From Taudactylus pleione (lineage: Eukaryota; Chordata; Amphibia; Anura; Myobatrachidae): a stretch of DNA of 64,000 bases. Location: assembly GCA_031769625.1 (NCBI GenBank), contig JAUIMM010000702.1, positions 4,520,001 to 4,584,000 of the forward strand, written 5' to 3'. This document shows positions 1 through 9,591 of this stretch, one piece after another. Positions within the stretch are counted from its first letter, which is position 1. Each line of letters starts with the position of its first letter. The notes beneath the pieces were generated by a model. The model was not told where the DNA came from and searched no databases. It worked only from the letters and a program-made list of their open reading frames with translations. A program made the translations under genes and the position numbers.

Positions 1-399
1 CATTAGACCAGGTATACAGTATATGAGGCGATATTGTTCATCACAGTGCCGGTGTCGTCAAATGTACTCTATGCACACTTGCTGATGCCAGCAGCAAAGA
101 AAGAAAAGGGGGTGGGAAGGTTATCAATATCCATAGATTGACCTGCATGTACAGCCCACTGCGGATATCGTTGACGCCTTGGGGGAGCGCGCACACGCAT
201 CCTTGGTGATTTACTGCATACAGCACACACTAGACGATATTAACAACACTGTATAATGTACTGTACTGTATCATTGAACAATATTGCTAGCGTTCATCCA
301 AATCGTTTAGCATGTATGCACCTTAAGACAGGTCACCGAAACATACTGTACAGTACTGGAAAATAAGAAAAACAAGGACAGAAAGAATTAGCGTGTAAG
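1..399. other. Left edge, no feature supported
   Basis: A minus-strand open stretch at 41-226 shows no recognisable domain. It may hold further exons of the microexon gene, but I cannot support a boundary. Confidence 0.4.
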
Positions 400-480
400 G
401 AGAAGAGGTTGGAGATGCATGGAGAGAGAGACAGTAAGTATATAGTGGTAGAACAATGTAATGTACACTACTGTACTTAC

Positions 481-525
481 AGATCGGGGGAGGGCTGCTG
501 CATTCTTCCACTAAAAAGCAGTCAT
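481..525 (-). CDS. 45-nt microexon
   Basis: The acceptor TTTTTCTTTGACACACAG and donor GTAAGTACAG are good. Phase 1-1, coding DCFLVEECSSPPPI. It differs from the Pro-rich copies, so the array mixes at least four exon types. It is the last clear exon before the left window edge. Confidence 0.5.
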
Positions 526-665
526 CTGTGTGTCAAAGAAAAACAAATGTTGATAAGTCAAAAAGTTAATGAAAACACACGAGAGAGAAAAAGAAAGAGA
601 TAAAAAAAGAGAGAAAGAAAAAGAGAGAGAGAACAATATACTGTAGTGTACAGTACTGTACTTAT

Positions 666-725
666 GCAGACTCTCGCTGGGGCCGGCTATATCCTGCTGG
701 GCAGGTGGGGGTACGGTCTCTGGAA
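666..725 (-). CDS. 60-nt Pro-rich microexon
   Basis: The acceptor TTTTTTCCCCCACAG is strong. Open in phase 1-1 as PETVPPPAQQDIAGPSESL, which looks more protein-like than the damaged copy at 2444. The donor is ATAAGTAC, not GTAAGTAC, so use is uncertain. Confidence 0.48.
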
Positions 726-997
726 CTGTGGGGGAAAAAACATGTCATTTTCCCTGAAAACACATGAGAGAGTGAGAGAAAGAGAGAGGGAGAGAGAAGG
801 AGGGAGAGAGAAACAAAGAGAGGGAGAGAGAAAAAGAGAGAAAGGGAGAAAAACAGAGAGAGAAATAGAGAGAGAGAGGGGGGAGAGGGAGGGAGAGAGA
901 GAAAGAGAGAGAGATAGAGGGGGACAGAGGGAGAGAAAAAAAGAGAGAGAAAGGGAGAGAGAAAAAGAGAGAGAGAGCGAGAGAGTACTGTACTTAC

Positions 998-1047
998 GTA
1001 GCATGGGGAGGCCACTGGGGCCAAAGGAGGCCTTTCGGTTGGTGCTG
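998..1047 (-). pseudogene. 50-nt microexon, repeat copy 1 with frameshift
   Basis: Matches the 51-nt copies but lacks one base in the middle, so it would shift frame if spliced in. Acceptor and GTAAGTAC donor are intact. Confidence 0.45.
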
Positions 1048-1317
1048 CTGTTGAAAAAAAAATTACAGTATGTTACTTACTGTTACACAAGTACAGTAAA
1101 GGGAGAGAGAGAAAACGAGAGAGGGAGAGAGAGAAAGAGTCAGAGAGAGAGAGAGAAAGAAAGAGAGAGATAGAGGGGGAGAGAGGGAGAGAGAAAGGGA
1201 GAGAGAGAAAAAGAGAGAGAGAGAAAGGGAGAGAGAAAGATAAAGAAAGAGAGAGAGAGAAAAAGAGAGAGAGAGAGACTAGGGAAAAAAAGCAGAGAGA
1301 TACAGTACTGTACTTAC

Positions 1318-1365
1318 ATGGCATGGGGAGGCCACTGGGGCCAGGAGTAGTTTCGGTTGGTGCTG
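1318..1365 (-). CDS. 48-nt Pro-rich microexon, repeat copy 2
   Basis: Codes APTETTPGPSGLPMP in phase 1-1 with intact acceptor and GTAAGTAC donor. It is one codon shorter than its neighbours, and that indel keeps frame. Confidence 0.52.
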
Positions 1366-1610
1366 CTGTTGAAAAAAAATTATAGTATGTTACTTACTGT
1401 TACACAAGTACAGAAAAGAGAGAGGGAGAGAGAGAGAAAGGGAGACAAAGGGAGAGAGGTAAAAGAGAGAGAAAACGAGAGAGGGGGAGAGAGAAAGAGT
1501 GAGCGGGGGATATGATAGAGAAAGGGAGAGAGAGAAAAAGAGAGAAAGGGAAAGAGAGAAAGAGAGAGAGACTAGGGAAAAAAAGCATATAGATACAGTA
1601 CTGTACTTAT

Positions 1611-1661
1611 GTGGCATGGGGAGGCCACTGGGGCCAGGGGGAGGCCTTTCGGTTGGTGATG
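1611..1661 (-). CDS. 51-nt Pro-rich microexon, repeat copy 3
   Basis: Codes SPTERPPPGPSGLPMP in phase 1-1 after a TTTCAACAG acceptor. The donor is ATAAGTAC, so canonical splicing from this copy would fail unless a neighbouring GT is used. Otherwise intact. Confidence 0.45.
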
Positions 1662-1881
1662 CTGTTGAAAAAAAAATTATAGTATGTTACTTACTATTAC
1701 ACAAGTACAGAAAAGGGAGAAAAAGAGAGAAAGGGAGACCAAGGGAGAGAGAAAGAGAGAGAGAGAAAAGAGAGAGAGAGAGAGGGAAAGGGAGAGAGTT
1801 AGAGGGGGAGAGAGGGAGAAAAAGAGAGAGAAAGAGAGAGAGACTAGGGGAAAAAAAGCAGAGATACAGTACTGTACTTAC

Positions 1882-1932
1882 GTGGCATGGGGAGGCCACT
1901 GGGGTCAGGAGGAGGCCTTTTGGTTGGTGATG
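1882..1932 (-). CDS. 51-nt Pro-rich microexon, repeat copy 4
   Basis: The TTTTTTTCAACAG acceptor and GTAAGTAC donor are both good. Phase 1-1, coding SPTKRPPPDPSGLPMP. It is one of four tandem copies (others at 998, 1318 and 1611) of a unit of about 280-325 bp made of the exon plus a (CT)n intron. Confidence 0.55.
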
Positions 1933-2191
1933 CTGTTGAAAAAAAATTACAGTATGTTACTTACTGTTACACAAGTACAGAAAAGAGAGAGAAAGAGGGA
2001 GAGAGAGAGAAAGAGAAAGAGAGAAAAAATGCAAGTTTAAGGTTTACTGGATTCGCTGCTCTCCAGCTCCACTATCACTATATGGAGGTGTTCTGCATAA
2101 AGAAAAGAATAATACAGTAATGTACAGTACTCAGTGGGAAAGTAAAGGGTAAACATACTCAACTGTAACATTAATACAGTACAGTACTTAC

Positions 2192-2257
2192 TTGGCTGGG
2201 GAGGGGAGTCTGGGTCCTCCTCCTTGACTGGGGAGGGCTGAGGCCTTTCAATGTCTT
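2192..2257 (-). CDS. 66-nt Pro/Glu-rich microexon
   Basis: The acceptor is GTTTTTTCGTAG and the donor GTAAGTACTG. It is phase 1-1 and open, coding DIERPQPSPVKEEDPDSPPQP. Length is a multiple of three, so it fits any position of the array without changing frame. The 22-codon segment looks disordered and acidic; no domain is recognisable. Confidence 0.55.
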
Positions 2258-2443
2258 CTACGAAAAAACACAAGGACAGAAATAATTATTGTGTAAGGAG
2301 AAGAGTTTGGAGATGCGTTGAGAGAGAGAAAAAAAGAGAGAGAGAGGGAGAGAAAGAGGGAGGGAGAGAGAGAAAGAGAGGGTGAGGAGAGAGAAAGAGG
2401 GAGAGAGAGAACAATTTACTGTAGTGTACAGTACTGTACTTAT

Positions 2444-2503
2444 GCAGTCTCTTGCTGGGGCCGGCTTGATCCCGCTGGGCAGGTGGGGGTACGGTCCCTC
2501 AAA
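2444..2503 (-). pseudogene. 60-nt Pro-rich microexon with damaged donor
   Basis: The acceptor TTTTTTTTCCCCACAG is strong. The 60 nt match the exon at 666-725. In phase 1 the second triplet is TGA, after which the frame is open (GTVPPPAQRDQAGPSKR). The donor position reads ATAAGTAC rather than GTAAGTAC. Both lesions suggest a dead copy. Confidence 0.45.
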
Positions 2504-2684
2504 CTGTGGGGAAAAAAACATGTAATTTTCCCTGAAAACACCTGAGAGAGTGAGAGAGAGAAAAAGAGAAAGAGGGAGAGAGAGAGAAAAAGAGAGAAAG
2601 GGAGAGAGAGAAAGAGAGAGAAAAATAGAGAGAGAGAAAAAAAGACAGAGAGAGAAAGAACAATGTACAGTAGTGTGTACTTAT

Positions 2685-2760
2685 TCAGGCTACTCAGCCC
2701 ACTGGGCTGGCTGCTGGCGGTGATGGTGATGCTGCAGGGGCAGGGGGGCTGGTGGTGGAG
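2685..2760 (-). pseudogene. Degraded Pro-rich exon of the microexon array
   Basis: A CCCCTTGCCCCTGCAG acceptor precedes a Pro/His/Ser-rich segment ending near a donor-like ATAAGTAC, where the G of GT is missing. In the phase-1 frame shared by the other exons it runs into a stop close to its 3' end. It may be a dead copy or an alternative terminal exon. Confidence 0.35.
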
Positions 2761-3024
2761 CTGCAGGGGCAAGGGGGCTTCTCAAACTCAAAATACAGTA
2801 CATGTCATCATTAAGGAGAATTTGAAAACAAAAGTTCAGACTTCTATTCCAAATTGGAGAGGGATTACGGTACAGTACTGTACAGTAGATGGCCTGAAAC
2901 TACTGTAGTCTTTGAAGTTGGCATTGTGCCCAACATAAAAAAGTATGCTGCCAGAATTGCTGGCCTTTGCATATTGTACTTTGGATGCTATAGGCACACC
3001 CTGGCGTTTAACATTTTTTAGGGG

Positions 3025-3222
3025 GTCTATTTACTGTACTAAGCAGTGTTAGGAGACAGAGTGAAAAGTGACAAGGTACTGTACCAGCCAATCAGCTTCC
3101 AACTGTCATTTTTCAAACACTGCCTGTGAGATGACACTTGGGAGCTGATTGGCTGGCACCTTATCACTTTCTTATCACTTTTCACACTGTCTCCTAACAC
3201 TGCTTAGTAAATACTGTAAATA
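3025..3222. mobile_element. Palindromic MITE
   Basis: Arms of about 85 bp pair across a short centre: the left arm holds AAGCAGTGTTAGGAGACAG and CAGCCAATCAGCTTCC, and the right arm holds their near-perfect reverse complements. The same architecture, with 'caatcag' near the arm ends, recurs at 41117 and 44312. It is non-coding and non-autonomous. Confidence 0.75.
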
Positions 3223-3582
3223 CTTAAAGGGGGCAGGGCCAGCACAGATAAACAGTGTGTACAGTAGGTCGACATAGATTTGGTAGACAGGCATTAGTAT
3301 GGTGGATCAACTTGGCTTTTGTTACTGTAGGTTTATTATAAAAACAAGCCATGTCGACCAATAGTGTGTCACCCTTTAGTCCATGTAGATTTAATTACCC
3401 TGCCAATCAAATCTCTGCCAGTCATGTGAGTGTGTGGTAACAACTGTCAGTCATTGCCGGATAGTATCCAACACCCTACAGTGCAGTGTACTGTACAGTA
3501 CTGTATGTCAGAGTCATGCATTATATTTGTTATTGTACTGTAAACTGTAATTCATGTGATTATACAGCAATACTGTACTTAC

Positions 3583-3814
3583 TGCATCCGAGACGCCTCC
3601 TTATCCTCTCTAGCCGTGGCCTGTCCCTGCGTAGAAGGTCAGACCATCTTTGCAGGGACCTGGTGTCGCACTGGCGGCCATACTTGGCAAAGATCTCCCT
3701 GCTCACTCTCCTGTAGGCCTCCTCTTTCTCCTGGTTAGTGGTGAAATTTTGGTCCCGCCACTTAACCAGGAGAAAGAGTTCCCCAGGAGAGAAGCGCCTG
3801 GATCTCATGGCCAT
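3583..3814 (-). CDS. Myb/SANT-like first exon, downstream copy (E1a)
   Basis: Starts Met-Ala-Met-Arg-Ser-Arg-Arg, then FSPGELFLLVKWRDQ, YRRVSREIFAKYG and LQRWSDLLRRDRPRLERIRRR. This is one Myb/SANT-like helical unit, basic at its end, as in the Myb-like partner of PIF/Harbinger transposases. The exon ends after 77 codons at a strong donor, GTAAGTAC, phase 1. All nine candidate downstream minus-strand exons to 481 share that donor context, and eight start in phase 1, so this is the most likely first exon of that gene. Both E1 copies are intact, which suggests recent duplication or continued selection. Host-gene versus transposon origin is unresolved. Confidence 0.62.
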
Positions 3815-4039
3815 TTTCACTAACCAGTGACGCACGACGCACATTCATTACACAAAGGTGCATCACTCGTTACAGCAGGCATCTGTGGCAAAGCAGTGTG
3901 GGTGTCATGGGATCATCATCATCAGATATCCAACACCTTATAGTGCAGTGTACTGTACAGTATGTCACAGTAGTGCATTGTATTTGATATTGTACTGTAT
4001 ACTGTAATTTATGTAATTGTACAGCAATATTGTATTTAC

Positions 4040-4277
4040 TACGCTGGAGACGCCTCCTTATTTGGCGTAGCCGAGGCGCATCCCGCCGTAGCAGGTCAGA
4101 CCACCGCTGTTGCAGTGCCCGGATGGTCCGGCGGTGCCCATATTTAGCGTGTATCTCCCTGCTGGCTCTCCTGTAAGCGAGCTTTTTCTCTTGGCCGGTA
4201 GAGAGTGACTGGTCTCTACACTTGACCAAGAGAAAGAGCTCACCTGGAGAAAACTTCCTCTCTCTTCTGGCCGCCAT
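4040..4277 (-). CDS. Myb/SANT-like first exon, upstream copy (E1b)
   Basis: Reads Met-Ala-Ala-Arg through FSPGELFLLVKCRDQ, AYRRASREIHAKYG and LQQRWSDLLRRD. The helix pattern with regularly spaced Trp and aromatic residues resembles the Myb/SANT-like DNA-binding domain of Harbinger-associated proteins and NAIF1/MSANTD relatives. It is open from the ATG at 4277 to a donor at 4039 (GTAAATAC), leaving phase 1 after 79 codons; translation just past the donor hits no long continuation. It is a tandem copy of the exon at 3583-3814, with about two extra codons and clear divergence. It could be an alternative first exon of the downstream microexon array or an independent duplicate. A DNA-binding role is inferred from the fold-like pattern only. 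Confidence 0.6.
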
Positions 4278-4458
4278 TTTACCTACACACATAAAGCACC
4301 ACACACGACACTAATTCATTACACACAGATGCGTCACTCATTATGGCAGGCATCTGCGGTGTGGTGTTTGGGTAAAGCAGTGTGGGCATCCAGGGATTGA
4401 AGCCTTGAAGGCTACAATTTGTCATTTATACCAACACATACAGGTAATGATGCACACT

Positions 4459-6154
4459 AAATCACTATAGTGTGCAAGTTGGAACAGCATCAACATTGTC
4501 GCAAGTTTGCTGTGAAACGCTATTTTGCGCTTCAAACGCACAGTCAGTTTGTAATACAGAGAGCCCTCTCACAGACAGAGGCAACTCTCAGTTACTGCTC
4601 AAGAGACGTCGCTATAGTGTGCAAGGCTGTCACCGCATCTACATTGTTGAAAGTTTGCGGTGTAACGCCATTTTGAGCTTAAAACGCACAGTCAGTTTGT
4701 AATACAGAGACCTCTCTCATACTGTACAGAGCCCTTTCACTACCAGTTTCTGCAGTTATGAAATCACTATTGTGTCCAAGTCTGGGACAGTGTAGAGAGT
4801 GGTGCAAAATTCAACTGCACCGTCAGTTTTTAATATACAGTACAGACACATTCATAGTGGCACACTAGTATTCCTAGCAGATGGGGGATGGTGTCCTTGG
4901 CAATGGTCACTATACGTAGACTTTTTCAGGACACAAGGGCAGAGCTGACTGCTTACACTAAATGGATTAACAAAGCATCCTTTATTATGGTAATGAGAGG
5001 CTCTTGCTTGATTTGGGGGAAGGGACCTGATGCACTGTGTATGACTCTCGACCCACTGGGCATGTGCCAGAAATCCCATTGCAACCCTCCTACTGGGCAT
5101 GCACCCACCAGAGATGCCATTTCTAATCCATTGGAGATGGCTGACAGCCACCATAGCGCCAACCGTGTAATACAGAGAGCACTCATACAGATCCCACTAC
5201 TACTTACTGGACATGAGAAATCACTATAGTGTGCAAGGTTGGAATAGCATCGACATTGTCGCAAGTTTGCGGTGTAATGCTATTTTGCGCTTCAAATGCA
5301 CAGTCAGTTTGTAATACAGAGAGCCCTCTCACAGACAGAGGCCACTCTCAGTTACTGCTCAAGAGACATCGCTATAGTGTGCAAGGCTGATACCGCATTT
5401 ACTTGTCGCAAGTTTGTGGTGTAACACCATTTTGCGATTTAAATGCACAGTCAGTTTGTAATACAGAGACCTCTCTCTCATATTGTACATAGCCCATTCA
5501 CTACCAGTTTCTGCAGTTATGAAATCACTATTGTGTCCAAGTCTGGGACAGCATAGAGAGTGGTGCAAAATTCAACCGCACCATCAGTTTTTAATATACA
5601 GTACAGACACATTCATAGTGGCACACTAGTATTCCTAGCAGATGGGGGATGGTGTCCTTGGCAATGCTCACTATTCATAGCCTTTTTCAGGACACAAGGA
5701 CAGAGTTGACTGCTTACACTAAATGGATTAACAAAGCATCCTTTATTATGGTAATGAGAGGGTCTTGATTGATTTGGGAGAAGGGACCTGATGCACTGTG
5801 TATGACTCTCGACCCACTGGGCATGCGCCAGAAATCCCATTGCAATCCTCTTACTGGGAATGCGCCCACCAGAGATGCCATTTCTAATCCATCGGAGATG
5901 GCTGACAGCCACCATAGCGCCAACCGTGTAATACAGAGAAATGCACAAGCAGTTTATAATACAGAGAGGTCTCTCACAGACAGAGAACTCTCTTAGTTAC
6001 TGCTCAAGATACTGTAAGTCGCTATAGTGTGCTAAGCTGGAACAGCATGTACAGTGATGCAAATTTGCGGTGTAACACTATATTGTGCTTTAAACGCACC
6101 GTTTGTAATACAGAAATCACTATTGTGTCCAAGTCTAGGACAGCGTAGAGAGTA
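4459..6154. repeat. Satellite-like tandem repeat, period about 760 bp
   Basis: Two copies start at 4459 and 5218 with 'aaatcactatagtgtgcaag', and a degraded third starts near 6015. Inside, a shorter motif, GCACAGTCAGTTTGTAATAC, recurs many times. A block containing 'ggcacactagtattcctagc' occurs in both copies at about 4860 and 5620. No convincing gene is seen. The same short motif continues in the 1308-bp units to the right. Confidence 0.75.
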
Positions 6155-6193
6155 GAGCACTCAAGCGTATCCTTCGTTGAAGAATACCACGGT

Positions 6194-6538
6194 ATGCCAC
6201 AAGTCCATGGCACGACTCAGAGGCCTGCACGCCACGCCACAAGTCCATGGTGCGACTCAGAGGCCTGCACGCCACGCCATGAGCAACAAAATAGCTGGGC
6301 AGATCTGTATGATGCAATATTCGGGAGAGACTTTGCTCACTTCTGGAAGTTGTGGGAAAGCCGTTTTGGTATAGAAGTAAATAACCCCGACCCATCTGAG
6401 GAGGTTACTAATGCAGTAGCAGAGGGAGTTTCTTCAGAGTCTGAGGTGTTTCCCTTTTCTAGCATGATTGGTGAACCAGAGAATGCTGAGAATGATGGCT
6501 CACTAAGTGATGTGCCTCCTGCAAAATTCATGTTTTAA
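6194..6538 (+). pseudogene. Retroelement coding fragment, unit 1
   Basis: Open for 114 residues from Met-Pro-Gln-Val-His. Contains an internal duplicated segment (PRHATSPW-like) and NSWADLYDAIFGRDFAHFWK. It stops soon after a junction to satellite sequence (VPPAKFMF). The third copy shows that this sequence belongs upstream of a Gypsy-type integrase. Domain not recognised. Confidence 0.5.
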
Positions 6539-7026
6539 ATGCACAGTCAGTTTGTAATTTAGAGGCTTCCCTCTCAAACAGAGCCCACTACTGTAGCACT
6601 ATCTGAAGTCATGAAATGACTTGTGTACAAGTCTTGGTCAGCACAGAGTGGCGCAAGAGTGGAAATTCAACAGCATACCGTACAGTACTGTAGTAATACA
6701 GGCAACTGTGCATGCGCAGTGATGATCTTCCATACGCCATGGCATAGTGCTACATGGCGTATGGCTTGGCGCCGCAGATCCCATTGTAACCCCTCCACTG
6801 GGCATGCACAAGAAATCCCATTGCAACCCCTCGGAGCTGACAGCCACCACAGCGCAGACATTGACGAACGTTTTGCACTTTTTAAATGCACAATCAGTTT
6901 TTAATGTCTTACTTTTAAGCAGCCTTTTAAACAACAAGACTACCGTATTACAGTACAACACTACTGCAGTAGTTTCACTACAGTGTCCAGAGCCGACAGT
7001 GCCAAAAAAAATATATATTCTTTTTC

Positions 7027-7085
7027 AGGGATCGAACCAGGGACCATAATTCTTGCAAAGTGATCACCTAAGCACTAGCCCACAC
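7027..7085 (-). repeat. tRNA-like SINE head, copy in unit 1
   Basis: Reverse complement contains GGTTCGATCCC, a good B box of an RNA polymerase III promoter, preceded about 35 nt upstream by an A-box-like TAGTGCTTAGG. The layout resembles a tRNA-derived SINE or tRNA pseudogene; stems are imperfect. Confidence 0.35.
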
Positions 7086-7501
7086 ACCAGCTACTGTACT
7101 GTGAACCGCACAGAGCGGCCTCATCCTTGTGCACTCCTCCCGCTGCTGTTTTTAATTATAAAAAAAATTGTCATACTGTAATTCATCCCATCTCAGTGAA
7201 AGCTGTGCGTGCATCTCATTAATCTACAGTATCGGTTATACCGTGATAACAACTCGGGCAACTTCTCTACTGTTCAGCTATGTACAATACTGTATGTGTA
7301 CTGATTTTTCATCCTGTTATAAGATCTTACTGTATGTACAGTAAGTGACATTAAAAATATTGGTTGCGCGAACATGCAAACGCTCTGAATGTGATATCCA
7401 TCCAATTTAAGTTTAACAGTATGGCATTCAGTACAATGCATTCAGTTCAAATTACAACAGTGGAGCACTCAAGCGTATCCTTCGTTGAAGAATACCACGG
7501 T

Positions 7502-7846
7502 ATGCCACAAGTCCATGGCACGACTCAGAGGCCTGCACGCCACGCCACAAGTCCATGGTGCGACTCAGAGGCCTGCACGCCACGCCATGAGCAACAAAAT
7601 AGCTGGGCAGATCTGTATGATGCAATATTCGGGAGAGACTTTGCTCACTTCTGGAAGTTGTGGGAAAGCCGTTTTGGTATAGAAGTAAATAACCCCGACC
7701 CATCTGAGGAGGTTACTAATGCAGTAGCAGAGGGAGTTTCTTCAGAGTCTGAGGTGTTTCCCTTTTCTAGCATGATTGGTGAACCAGAGAATGCTGAGAA
7801 TGATGGCTCACTAAGTGATGTGCCTCCTGCAAAATTCATGTTTTAA
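7502..7846 (+). pseudogene. Retroelement coding fragment, unit 2
   Basis: Essentially identical to the fragment at 6194-6538 and truncated at the same junction; an open frame extends 46 codons further upstream, to 7364. Confidence 0.5.
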
Positions 7847-8334
7847 ATGCACAGTCAGTTTGTAATTTAGAGGCTTCCCTCTCAAACAGAGCCCACTACT
7901 GTAGCACTTTCTGAAGTCATGAAATGACTTGTGTACAAGTCTTGGTCAGCACAGAGTGGTGCAAGAGTGGAAATTCAACAGCATACCGTACAGTACTGTA
8001 GTAATACAGGCAACTGTGCATGCGCAGTGATGATCTTCCATACGCCATGGCATAGTGCTACATGGCGTATGGCTTGGCGCCGCAGATCCCATTGTAACCC
8101 CTCCACTGGGCATGCACAAGAAATCCCATTGCAACCCCTCGGAGCTGACAGCCACCACAGCGCAGACATTGACGAACGTTTTGCACTTTTTAAATGCACA
8201 ATCGGTTTTTAATGTCTTACTTTTAAGCAGCCTTTTAAACAACAACACTACCGTATTACAGTACAACACTACTGCAGTAGTTTCACTACAGTGTCCAGAG
8301 CCGACAGTGCCAAAAAAAATATATATTCTTTTTC

Positions 8335-8393
8335 AGGGATCGAACCAGGGACCATAATTCTTGCAAAGTGATCACCTAAGCACTAGCCCACAC
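8335..8393 (-). repeat. tRNA-like SINE head, copy in unit 2
   Basis: Identical in boxes to the copy at 7027-7085, carried along by the 1308-bp duplication. Confidence 0.35.
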
Positions 8394-8809
8394 GCCAGCT
8401 ACTGTACTGTGAACCGCACAGAGCGGCCTCATCCTTGTGCACTCCTCCCGCTGCTGTTTTTAATTATAAAAAAAATTGTCATACTGTAATTCATCCCATC
8501 TCAGTGAAAGCTGTGCGTGCATCTCATTAATCTACAGTATCGGTTATACCGTGATAACAACTCGGGCAACTTCTCTACTGTTCAGCTATGTACAATACTG
8601 TATGTGTACTGATTTTTCATCCTGTTATAAGATCTTACTGTATGTACAGTAAGTGACATTAAAAATATTGGTTGTGCGAACATGCAAATGCTCTGAATGT
8701 GATATCCATCCAATTTAAGTTTAACAGTATGGCATTCAGTACAATGCATTCAGTACAAATTACAACAGTGGAGCACTCAAGCGTATCCTTCGTTGAAGAA
8801 TACCACGGT

Positions 8810-9223
8810 ATGCCACAAGTCCATGGCACGACTCAGAGGCCTGCACGCCACGCCACAAGTCCATGGTGCGACTCAGAGGCCTGCACGCCACGCCATGAGC
8901 AACAAAATAGCTGGGCAGATCTGTATGATGCAATATTCGGGAGAGACTTTGCTCACTTCTGGAAGTTGTGGGAAAGCCGTTTTGGTATAGAAGTAAATAA
9001 CCCCGACCCATCTGAGGAGGTTACTAATGCAGTAGCAGAGGGAGTTTCTTCAGAGACTGAGGTGTTTCCCTTTTCTAGCATGATTGGTAAACCAGAGAAT
9101 GCTGAGAATGGTGGCTCACTAAGTGATGTGCCTCCTACTGAGATAGGAAGTGTTATGGAGCCAGTTGATGATCTGCCTGATCTTGAAGTCAGAAAAGAGA
9201 TCTTTTTGCCGTGGAGCGGTTAA
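8810..9223 (+). pseudogene. Retroelement coding fragment, unit 3, joined to pol
   Basis: Same start as units 1 and 2, but it passes the junction and continues as PTEIGSVMEPVDDLPDLEVRK before a frameshift into the integrase region at 9211. This is the authentic copy; the others derive from it or a sister. Confidence 0.55.
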
Positions 9224-9591
9224 ATGACCCTACTCCAGTAAAAGCGAAGGAAAATGTAAAAGTGATTGATGGTAAATCCGTAGACCCTGATAGTCCGTTG
9301 TCATATCCTCACATGGCAGTGCGCCAGGATTTTTTGTATCAGGTGACTAAGAAAGGGGAAGATGTTGTGGAACAATTAATAGTTCCAAAGGCATATAGAA
9401 GAACCGTGTTAGACCTGGCTCATGGTCACATAACTGCAGGTCACCTAGAGGTAGAAAAAAACACTGAGCGAATTTTACAGAGGTTTTTCTGGCCTGGGGT
9501 CCATAAAGAGGTTTCTGACTATTGTGCATCCTGCCCTAAATGTCAATATCATGCTCCAAGCCCGCATTTTAAAAGTCCACTTGTCCCATAA
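9211..9591 (+). pseudogene. Gmr1-like integrase zinc-binding domain
   Basis: Contains LDLAHGHITAGHLEVEKN and FFWPGVHKEVSDYCASCPKCQ, the H-x-H ... C-x2-C pattern of the retroviral/Gypsy integrase N-terminal zinc finger. Ends at a stop after SPLVP; the core domain continues directly downstream in decayed sequence. Confidence 0.8.

Larger units (their letters stand above)
400..2665. repeat. (GA)n/(CT)n-rich introns of the microexon array
   Basis: Long impure GAGA tracts at about 560-640, 770-985, 1100-1290, 1415-1590, 1715-1860, 1985-2030, 2315-2410 and 2545-2660 separate the exon-like segments. On the minus strand these are polypyrimidine tracts lying upstream of the next acceptors. The open translations seen through them on either strand (Arg/Glu or Ser/Leu runs) are products of the dinucleotide repeat, not proteins. 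Confidence 0.85.
3450..4385. repeat. Tandem duplication of the Myb/SANT exon unit
   Basis: The unit around 3450-3899 recurs at about 3925-4385. Besides the exon, both share the upstream block with 'gcatcactcgttacagcagg' or close variants and the downstream intron start with repeated TACTGTAC and 'gtgattatacagcaat'-like sequence. The copies are clearly diverged. Confidence 0.7.
6155..9135. repeat. Tandem 1308-bp units (about 2.3 copies)
   Basis: Blocks starting at 6155, 7463 and 8771 are nearly identical at an exact 1308-bp spacing. Each starts with a retroelement coding fragment (about 380 bp) and continues into satellite-like sequence. The third copy diverges from the others near 9134, where the real retroelement coding sequence continues instead of the satellite. 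A likely history is a retroelement/satellite junction followed by unequal tandem duplication. Confidence 0.85.

Noticed and set aside
646..2040. Long plus- and minus-strand open frames rich in Arg/Glu or Ser/Leu
   Set aside because: They translate (GA)n repeats; every frame of such a repeat stays open. No domain content.
7027..7085. Functional tRNA gene
   Set aside because: Only the B box is good; acceptor and T stems do not pair well and the sequence sits in a duplicated repeat.
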